A stretch of 7,251 nucleotides of DNA from Crocinitomicaceae bacterium. Lineage in GTDB: Bacteria > Bacteroidota > Bacteroidia > Flavobacteriales_D > Crocinitomicaceae. Below the pieces are notes generated by a model. That model made no database searches and was not told where the DNA came from. It was given only the letters and a program-made list of their open reading frames with translations. Shown in pieces: positions 1-5,135 of this stretch (positions are counted from its first letter, which is position 1; each line of letters opens with the position of its first letter). Position numbers and translations under genes: made by a program. The stretch lies in contig JAHEMP010000112.1 of NCBI GenBank assembly GCA_024643585.1, forward strand, positions 1 to 7,251, in the 5' to 3' direction.

Positions 1-834
1 GCCAATACGATTATCATCAACAACGCGCAGAACTTTGGATTGAGTGATTTGCACCAATTGCGTGGGCGTGTTGGTCGTTCAAACAAAAAAGCGTTTTGCT
101 ATTTGATAGCTCCGAAATTCAGTGTACTGACTTCCGAAGCCAGAAAACGTTTGGAGGCCTTGGTGCAATTCTCCGACCTCGGCGCAGGGTTCAACATTGC
201 CATGAAGGATTTGGACATACGCGGGGCTGGAAACATGTTGGGCGGTGAACAAAGCGGTTTTATTTCAGAAATCGGTTTTGAAATGTACCAGAAGATTTTG
301 AACGAAGCGGTAGACGAATTGAAAGAACAAGAATTCAAGGATTTGTTTGCCAAAAAAGGAGACGGACCCGCCACTTTTGTTCGCGATTGTATTTTGGAAA
401 CGGATTTGGAAGTACGCATACCAGACGATTATGTAAACGACGTAAACGAACGCCTAGCGCTGTACCAAGCCATGGACAATCTGAAAACAGAAGCAGAGCT
501 CCAAAAATTCTCCGAAGAATTAAAAGACCGTTTTGGACCTTTGCCGCACGAAGTAAAAGAGTTGATTCAATCCTTCCAATTGCGCTGGTTGGCGCAGGAT
601 TTGGGCGTCGAAAAATTGGTGATCAAAGGAGGGAAAATGGTTGGTTTTATGATTTCCGATCCACAATCCAAATTTTACGAGTCGGCTATTTTTCAAGTTT
701 TATTGAAACGAATTCAAACGGGACAATTGCCTTGTTCTTTATCTGAGAAAAACGATCGATTGCGCATGGTTTTTAATCATGTAAAAGATTTGCAGAAAGC
801 GTATGACTTATTTTCCTCTGTGAAGGAACTGTAG
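1..834 (+). CDS. mfd: Transcription-repair coupling factor Mfd, C-terminal part (5' end outside the window)
   Basis: Mfd is a cytoplasmic ATP-dependent DNA translocase that removes RNA polymerase stalled at lesions and recruits UvrA for transcription-coupled repair. The reading frame is open from base 1 and gives 277 residues before TAG. Seen here: the end of the second RecA-like helicase lobe, with helicase motif VI QLRGRVGRS at window residues 19-27, then the translocation-associated segment with RGAGNMLGGEQSGF at about 74-87, then the C-terminal TRCF domain (about 130-235) starting near LETDLEVRIPDDYV and including DRFGPLP. The combination of motif VI, the GAGNMLGGEQSG segment and a TRCF tail separates Mfd from RecG, which lacks that last domain. 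The normal full protein is about 1,100 residues, so roughly three quarters lies to the left. The stop codon sits inside the first unit of a 22-bp repeat array. The next gene is convergent. Confidence 0.97.
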   Translation, partial: ANTIIINNAQNFGLSDLHQLRGRVGRSNKKAFCYLIAPKFSVLTSEARKRLEALVQFSDLGAGFNIAMKDLDIRGAGNMLGGEQSGFISEIGFEMYQKILNEAVDELKEQEFKDLFAKKGDGPATFVRDCILETDLEVRIPDDYVNDVNERLALYQAMDNLKTEAELQKFSEELKDRFGPLPHEVKELIQSFQLRWLAQDLGVEKLVIKGGKMVGFMISDPQSKFYESAIFQVLLKRIQTGQLPCSLSEKNDRLRMVFNHVKDLQKAYDLFSSVKEL

Positions 835-917
835 GCTTCGACTCCGCTCAGCCTACAATTCGACTCCGCTCAGGCTACAATTCAACTCAGCTCAGGCTAC
901 AATTCGTCAGCGTTCAG
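830..917. repeat. Four degenerate 22-bp tandem repeats after mfd
   Basis: Four consecutive 22-bp units lie at 830-851, 852-873, 874-895 and 896-917, followed by a partial fifth (gctat). The common form is close to gctacaattcgactccgctc plus ag. Units 1 and 2 share the core ttcgactccgctcag exactly; units 3 and 4 have drifted. Unit 1 overlaps the mfd stop codon. TGTAGGCT (830-837) and AGCCTACA (850-857) form a perfect 8-bp inverted repeat around a 12-nt loop, so RNA from either of the two convergent genes could fold here, although no T-run follows. From memory, 'ttcgactccgctcagcct'-type sequences are scattered between genes in many Flavobacteriia. That recollection is not tested here. Confidence 0.85.
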
Positions 918-953
918 GCTATATTTAAAATTCTTTGAAATTGAAAAATTAGC

Positions 954-1958
954 TTACGCTTTAGTAAAATCTAAGATTGAAACCTGCATGGCATTTTCAA
1001 GTTTCAATTGATATTCGCCTTTCTCGAAATTGTGCAATTTCAAATCCAATTGGTGTCGCCCGACTCCGAGAGTTGCTTGACCGGTCCGGATAGGGGATTC
1101 TACTCCTTTTCTGTATAGAGCAATTTGGAGATCCAAAAATACCTGCGTCTCAATGTAAACGCGACTTGTTTCAATTACAGGATTTGGATAAATGAAAGAG
1201 TCAAAAACTTTATTGCCGGAGGACAATACGGCTTCCAAAGGCGCTTTTAGAAGAATAGGCGAAACAGGTGGTAGTGGCGAAACAGGTGTAGTTTCTTGTA
1301 CATTCAAAAAAGGCGAAGATAGCGTTGAGCTCGCAAATTCATGGAATTTTTCTTTCTCCTCATCCGGTATTCCGATTGCACCATACATTTCAAGAGAAAC
1401 CATATAAATTTGTAAATTTTTACAGTCCAACCAAGGCTGATATATGCCTATGTCGGGAGCAATTGTGCCTTGCCAATACACCTCTTCCCATGGGTTTTTA
1501 ATTAACACATCCCAATTGCCATAGGTCATTAAAGAATCATTCGTCTTGTTCGTGTCGAGCACAGTTGTCATTCCTAAAGTGTCGAGAGAAGCTAACATTT
1601 GGGTGGTATCCAATTGCAATTGGTTGACCATTTCTTTGGTATGCGTGTTTTGACAACTGAACAAAGTCAATCCAAAAACCGCTACCATTGAAAACAACCA
1701 GATTGCTCTAAACGATTCCGATTCGCTTTTCCATTTAAAAAATTCATCATTGATTTGGTCCAATTGGTGATTGGTAATTCGACCACAGGTTCTTGAATCT
1801 GAAGACAACTCTTCAGCCAATAAAAACTTTATTTCTAATGGTGTTTTATTTGTAAAATCAACGACATCCAAGGCACAAGCCTGACAAAAGGCACCTTTTT
1901 GTGTAGGTGTCATTTTTGTCCAATCTTCATTACAAGGTTCTTTGATGGATATCGCCAT
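954..1958 (-). CDS. Predicted inner-membrane protein: Cys-rich N-terminal module, one TM helix, C-terminal YPNP beta-domain
   Basis: No characterised homologue is recognised. The ATG at 1958 gives 334 residues. An upstream in-frame TTG at 1994 would add 12 residues, but it lies at a candidate promoter, and MAISIKEPC matches how this module usually begins. Residues 1-62 carry PCNEDWTKM, GAFCQACALDVVDFT and TCGR. This pattern recurs at the N-termini of many Bacteroidota proteins, and C9, C25, C28 and C58 could bind a metal. One hydrophobic segment at about 85-101 follows a Lys/Arg-containing stretch, predicting a cytoplasmic N-terminus and a periplasmic remainder. A low-complexity linker (TTPVSPLPPVSP, about 223-234) precedes a C-terminal domain (about 250-325) with SFIYPNPVIE and FEKGEYQLKL, which resembles a type IX secretion sorting domain. 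There is no N-terminal signal peptide. LFSC at 99-102 resembles a lipobox but is too far inside to be one. Function unknown. Confidence 0.82.
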   Translation of the reverse strand: MAISIKEPCNEDWTKMTPTQKGAFCQACALDVVDFTNKTPLEIKFLLAEELSSDSRTCGRITNHQLDQINDEFFKWKSESESFRAIWLFSMVAVFGLTLFSCQNTHTKEMVNQLQLDTTQMLASLDTLGMTTVLDTNKTNDSLMTYGNWDVLIKNPWEEVYWQGTIAPDIGIYQPWLDCKNLQIYMVSLEMYGAIGIPDEEKEKFHEFASSTLSSPFLNVQETTPVSPLPPVSPILLKAPLEAVLSSGNKVFDSFIYPNPVIETSRVYIETQVFLDLQIALYRKGVESPIRTGQATLGVGRHQLDLKLHNFEKGEYQLKLENAMQVSILDFTKA

Positions 1959-1991
1959 GGTTTGTCTGTACAACTTAAAAACGCAAGCGTT

Positions 1992-2024
1992 CAAAATAAG
2001 TTGTGCTTAAGAAAAATAACAAAA
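1992..2024 (-). promoter_or_regulatory. Candidate Bacteroidota-type promoter for the 954-1958 gene
   Basis: On the minus strand TTTTG (plus 2020-2024) is followed after 21 nt by TATTTTG (plus 1992-1998). This approximates the Bacteroidota consensus TTTG-N19-21-TAnnTTTG, with one T missing from the -7 element. Transcription would begin near 1985, about 27 nt before the ATG at 1958 and downstream of the TTG at 1994, which favours the ATG as start. The -33 element lies inside the T-rich tail of the preceding terminator. This is a pattern match only. Confidence 0.35.
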
Positions 2025-2058
2025 CTAAAACACACCTTAAAACGGATTTTAAGGTGTG
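2012..2058 (-). terminator. Rho-independent terminator of the triplet operon
   Basis: Minus-strand transcripts leaving the gene that ends at 2080 meet a perfect 12-bp stem: cacaccttaaaa, a 4-nt loop tccg, then ttttaaggtgtg (plus positions 2031-2042 and 2047-2058). A T-rich tail (ttttagttttgttattttt) follows directly. The stem starts 21 nt after the TAA. No T-run follows on the plus strand, so the terminator acts in the minus direction only. Confidence 0.9.
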
Positions 2059-2079
2059 CCTAGACATTATAGTAGTAGT

Positions 2080-3000
2080 TTATTTTCCTAGATTTTCACT
2101 GACTACAGCCTCGCCAAATCGTTCGTAATTTACCAACCATGCAGCAGCATTTTTTACGTACCGACCGGTTCCAGCGTTGTTCCAACTGTATTTTAATCGG
2201 GTGTAGCCGCCGTCCAGAATAAGCCGCTGACCTTGATTTTCATAAATCGCTGTTACCACATTTCCATCCGTACTCCAAATCAACGGAGTAGTAACTTGTT
2301 GCGGGTCGTTGATTTTTGCGATGGTGATTCCTTCGTAAACGAATTCCAAACCAGTTGTAATCAAATGGTCGGCTTGCATGCCCGAATTGGTCGAATCCGT
2401 TTTAAAGCCAACATTCTTATCGCCTATAAAGGTTCCACTCATGTCCACTCCTATTAATTTTCGGGCTAAAAAGTCAGCATCCGCATGGTAAGGATCGTTA
2501 TCACCCCAGAGATAAACTCCTTTACCACTGTCGAAAAAATGTTTGATTATTTCCGCATGTTTGTCATTTAAATGCTGCACTCTGTCTGAAATAACCCACA
2601 ATTGACAAGCTTTCGATAAAGCTTCCTCCAAATCTTTTGGACTTGGTGCTGTATTTTTAAATTGATAGGTGCTGAAACCTTTCTCAGCCAAAGCCGCCTT
2701 TGGCAAGTCAAAATTATAACTGGAAACGGAACACAATTGAAGAACAACAACTGTTTGACCTTTGAAAGCACCATCGACCGCTAAATCGTATTGGCTACCC
2801 GCCGGATTTCCATACGTGTCTGTGTTTTTCACTTTTTCCTGCACAACTACCGTTTCCACACGACCTGTTTCTTCGTTGCGAATTTCTTTTGTGGTGGTTT
2901 CGTAGACCTCGCTTTTTCCCGCACAAGAATTGTATTGCGCATGCGTACCGAATACCGCAGTGAATAAGAATAGTGCGGTTAGTATTATCGTCTTTTTCAT
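2080..3000 (-). CDS. Secreted protein of unrecognised family, triplet paralogue 1 (operon-distal)
   Basis: This gene encodes 306 residues. Residues 1-21 form a Sec signal peptide: MKKT, a hydrophobic core, then THA before Gln22. Gln at +1 fits the Bacteroidota Q-rule for signal peptidase I substrates, so the protein is predicted to be exported. The mature part begins QYNSCAG and contains a charged, variable segment (29-60), YDLAVDGAFKGQTVVVL (71-87), an alternating strand/helix region (about 82-180) that suggests a Rossmann-like fold, GVYLWGDNDPYHADAD (161-176), DHLITTGLEFVYEG (211-224), and a C-terminus from 277 to 306 identical in all three copies. C26 and C132 are conserved in the other copies; C90 is unique to this one. 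No lipobox, no type IX sorting tail and no enzyme motif I can name are present. The gene lies 5 bp downstream of paralogue 2 and is followed by a terminator, so it is the last gene of the operon. It is the most divergent of the three. Confidence 0.92.
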   Translation of the reverse strand: MKKTIILTALFLFTAVFGTHAQYNSCAGKSEVYETTTKEIRNEETGRVETVVVQEKVKNTDTYGNPAGSQYDLAVDGAFKGQTVVVLQLCSVSSYNFDLPKAALAEKGFSTYQFKNTAPSPKDLEEALSKACQLWVISDRVQHLNDKHAEIIKHFFDSGKGVYLWGDNDPYHADADFLARKLIGVDMSGTFIGDKNVGFKTDSTNSGMQADHLITTGLEFVYEGITIAKINDPQQVTTPLIWSTDGNVVTAIYENQGQRLILDGGYTRLKYSWNNAGTGRYVKNAAAWLVNYERFGEAVVSENLGK

Positions 3001-3005
3001 AATTT

Positions 3006-3923
3006 TTATTTTCCTAGATTTTCACTCACTACTGCCTCGCCAAATCGTTCGTAGTTGACCAACCAAGCAGCTGCATTTTTTACATAGCGTCCTGTTCCAG
3101 CACTTTTCCAATTGCAATACAAACGTGTGAATCCACCATCGATAATCAATCGTTGACCTTGGTCCTCGTAAATGGCTGTTACTACATTTCCATCGGTACT
3201 CCAGATTAACGGTTTCATCGCCTGGTTGGGGTCGTTGATTTTTGAAATCGTGATTCCTTCAAATACATATTCTAAACCAGTTGTGATCAAATGATTTGCT
3301 TTCATTCCGGCTTTGTTTGCATCCGATTTGAAAGTCACATTTTGACCCCCACTGTAATATCCATTCATGTCCACGCCAATTAATTTCTTCGCTAAAAAGT
3401 CGGCGTCCGCGTGGTATGGATCGTTGTCGCCCCACAAGTAAACTCCTTTCCCGCTGTCGAAAAATCGTTTTATAACATCCGCGTGATCGTCGTTTAGCAA
3501 TTGTGTACTGGTCGATATTACCCACAATTGACATGCTTTTGAAAGTGCTTCTTCCAAAACTTCAGGTGTTGGAGCAGCATTCGAAAAGCGATAAACACTA
3601 AATCCTTTTTCCGCTAAAGCCGCTTTTGGTAATTCAAAATCAAAATTTTCACCGGTATAAAAATGCAAAACCACGACGGTTTGGCCCTTAAAAGCACCAT
3701 CAACCGCCAAATCGTATTGATTGCCTTTGGCATTTCCGAATCCGTCAACATCTGTCACCTTTTGTTCTATGACCATGTCTTTTACCTCGCCTGTGGTTTT
3801 ATCTTTTATTTGAATCGTTTTTGATTCCATAACCTCGCTTCGTCCTGCGCAGGTGTTGTATTGTGCATGCCCGAAAACCGATGTCGCTAGCAACGCCAAT
3901 GTAAATAAGATTGATTTTTTCAT
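3006..3923 (-). CDS. Secreted protein of unrecognised family, triplet paralogue 2 (middle gene)
   Basis: This gene encodes 305 residues: a signal peptide at 1-20 (MKKS, hydrophobic core, GHA before Gln21) and a mature protein of 285 residues, the same length as both neighbours. The order is QYNTCAG, a charged variable region (28-60) with DKTTGEVKD, YDLAVDGAFKGQTVVVL (70-86), FELPKAALAEKGFSVYRF (96-113), VYLWGDNDPYHADAD (161-175), NHLITTGLEYVFEG (210-223), STDGNVVTAIYEDQGQ (242-257), then the shared C-terminus. It is closest to paralogue 3: over residues 96-190 the two differ at six positions, nearly all conservative (T/S, E/K, S/N, D/E, D/E, V/I). C25 and C131 are conserved; C270 is unique. 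It sits 25 bp after paralogue 3 and 5 bp before paralogue 1, with no terminator between, so co-transcription is likely. The leader GAAATC just before the ATG is shared with paralogue 3. Function unknown. Confidence 0.92.
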   Translation of the reverse strand: MKKSILFTLALLATSVFGHAQYNTCAGRSEVMESKTIQIKDKTTGEVKDMVIEQKVTDVDGFGNAKGNQYDLAVDGAFKGQTVVVLHFYTGENFDFELPKAALAEKGFSVYRFSNAAPTPEVLEEALSKACQLWVISTSTQLLNDDHADVIKRFFDSGKGVYLWGDNDPYHADADFLAKKLIGVDMNGYYSGGQNVTFKSDANKAGMKANHLITTGLEYVFEGITISKINDPNQAMKPLIWSTDGNVVTAIYEDQGQRLIIDGGFTRLYCNWKSAGTGRYVKNAAAWLVNYERFGEAVVSENLGK

Positions 3924-3948
3924 GATTTCTAATTTTTAATGATTTGTA

Positions 3949-4866
3949 TTATTTGCCTAAATTTTCACTGACCACCGCTTCGCCAAACCGCTCGTAATTG
4001 ACCAACCAAGCAGCGGCATTTTTTACATAGCGACCTGTTCCGGCATTGTTCCAACTGCCATACAAACGCGTGAATCCACCGTCAATGATTAATCGTTGAC
4101 CTTGGTCTTCGTAGATGGCTGCTACCACGTTTCCGTCTGAACTCCAAATTAAGGGCGTCATTACTTGATTCGGGTCGTTGATTTTTGAAATGGTAACGCC
4201 TTCATAAACGAATTCTAGTCCCGTTGTTATCAAATGGTCGGGTAGCATACCGGAATTGTTATCCTCCGATTTGAAGGTTACATTCTGTCCTCCATTGTAG
4301 TACCCGTTCATGTCTACTCCAATTAGTTTTTTTGCTAAAAAGTCGGCATCGGCATGGTACGGATCGTTATCTCCCCACAAATACACGCCTTTGCCACTGT
4401 CAAAAAATCGTTTGATAATTTCTGCGTGTTCGTCGTTTAGTAATTGTGTATTGGTTGAAATCACCCACAATTGACAAGCTTTGGACAGTGCCTCCTCAAG
4501 TACTTTGGGACTAGGTGCTGCATTGGAAAAACGATAAACACTAAATCCTTTTTCAGCCAAAGCGGCTTTCGGTAATTCAAAATTGAAAGTGCCGGTAGTG
4601 TAAAATTGTAAAACGACAATCGTTTGACCTTCAAAAGCTCCGTCAACGGCTAAATCGTATTTGCTGCCAGAAGCATTGCCAAAACTGTCGGTGTCTTTTA
4701 CTTTTTCTCGGACGACCACCGTTTTTTTGTTCCCGGTGTTTTTGTCAATTACTTCTACCTTTCGCTCCTCTCTAATCTCGCTCTGTCCAGCACAAGAGTT
4801 GTACTGTGCTCTGGCTAAAAACGATGTGGCGAACAATGCTAATGTAAATACGATTGATGTTTTCAT
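3949..4866 (-). CDS. Secreted protein of unrecognised family, triplet paralogue 3 (promoter-proximal)
   Basis: The frame stays open up to 4926, but the chosen start is the ATG at 4866. It places the signal peptide (MKTSIVFTLALFATSFLARA, cut before Gln21) at the N-terminus as in the other copies and gives the same 305-residue length. The mature part has QYNSCAG, a charged region with DKNTGNKKTVVVREKV (41-56), YDLAVDGAFEGQTIVVL (70-86), VYLWGDNDPYHADAD (161-175), DHLITTGLEFVYEG (210-223), SSDGNVVAAIYEDQGQ (242-257) and the invariant tail. Some segments match paralogue 1 (SWNNAG, DHLITTGLEFVYEG) and others match paralogue 2 (GGQNVTFKS, YRFSNAAP). C25 and C131 are kept and there is no extra Cys in the mature part. 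It is the first gene of the minus-strand operon, with a divergent glycosyltransferase gene upstream. I expect an extracellular or periplasmic, probably structural or binding role, but this is inference. Confidence 0.92.
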   Translation of the reverse strand: MKTSIVFTLALFATSFLARAQYNSCAGQSEIREERKVEVIDKNTGNKKTVVVREKVKDTDSFGNASGSKYDLAVDGAFEGQTIVVLQFYTTGTFNFELPKAALAEKGFSVYRFSNAAPSPKVLEEALSKACQLWVISTNTQLLNDEHAEIIKRFFDSGKGVYLWGDNDPYHADADFLAKKLIGVDMNGYYNGGQNVTFKSEDNNSGMLPDHLITTGLEFVYEGVTISKINDPNQVMTPLIWSSDGNVVAAIYEDQGQRLIIDGGFTRLYGSWNNAGTGRYVKNAAAWLVNYERFGEAVVSENLGK

Positions 4867-4936
4867 GATTTCATAATTTTCGAAACTGTACAAGAGCTTT
4901 TGAATTTGGTTCAGAAAACAATTCACGATGCATACG

Positions 4937-4952
4937 AAAATTCGCGAATTTT
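4937..4952. promoter_or_regulatory. Perfect 16-bp palindrome, candidate operator
   Basis: AAAATTCGCGAATTTT equals its own reverse complement. Its near edge is 70 bp before the start codon of the first triplet gene and 183 bp before the divergent start at 5136. With no loop it suits a dimeric DNA-binding protein better than an RNA hairpin. The regulator is unknown, and AT-rich DNA makes chance palindromes somewhat more likely. Confidence 0.4.
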
Positions 4953-5123
4953 AGAAGACTAAAAGTTTCGAACATCACTCCTGTAACTCAATAGCAGAGA
5001 GGGTTTCCATCTTTCAGGTTTTCGGAGTGAATTTTTTTTCAAAATAGTTTAAACTGAACTCTCTTGCGAACCCTTTTCAATAAAATTTCAATTCCATGAA
5101 CCGCTTTTGCGTTCTCTTTTCAT

Positions 5124-5131
5124 TAACTTTG
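5124..5131 (+). promoter_or_regulatory. Candidate -7 box (TAACTTTG) just before the glycosyltransferase start
   Basis: TAACTTTG matches the Bacteroidota -7 consensus TAnnTTTG exactly and ends 4 nt before the ATG at 5136. The nearest TTTTG upstream (5105-5109) is only 14 nt away, shorter than the usual 19-21, so the -33 element is unconvincing. If used, the mRNA would be leaderless or nearly so. Confidence 0.3.
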
Positions 5132-5135
5132 ATTC

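Larger units (their letters stand above)
4867..5135. other. Divergent intergenic region between the triplet operon and a glycosyltransferase
   Basis: These 269 bp must hold the promoter of the minus-strand triplet and that of the plus-strand gene at 5136. A perfect 16-bp palindrome lies at 4937-4952 and a 10-bp palindrome (agtttaaact) at 5046-5055. CGAAACT (4881-4887) and AGTTTCG (4964-4970) form a wide inverted pair enclosing the large palindrome. A minus-strand TATTTTG at plus 5040-5046 could be a -7 box for the triplet with a leader of about 170 nt, but no clear -33 box accompanies it. Confidence 0.6.

Noticed and set aside
99..419. Minus-strand ORF of 106 codons within mfd
   Set aside because: It lies antisense to a highly conserved part of Mfd and its translation has no protein-like motif.
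830..917. CRISPR array
   Set aside because: The units are directly adjacent with no spacers, and no cas genes are visible.
1959..1994. 12-residue N-terminal extension of the 954-1958 gene from a TTG at 1994
   Set aside because: The TTG overlaps the candidate -7 box, and the ATG at 1958 directly precedes the usual beginning of the Cys-rich module.
2080..4866. Lipoproteins or type IX secretion cargo
   Set aside because: The signal peptides end in HA or RA before Gln with no lipobox Cys, and the C-termini lack the YPNP-type sorting domain.
4867..4926. 20-residue N-terminal extension of paralogue 3
   Set aside because: It would bury the signal peptide behind a non-hydrophobic lead and break the length match with the other two copies.
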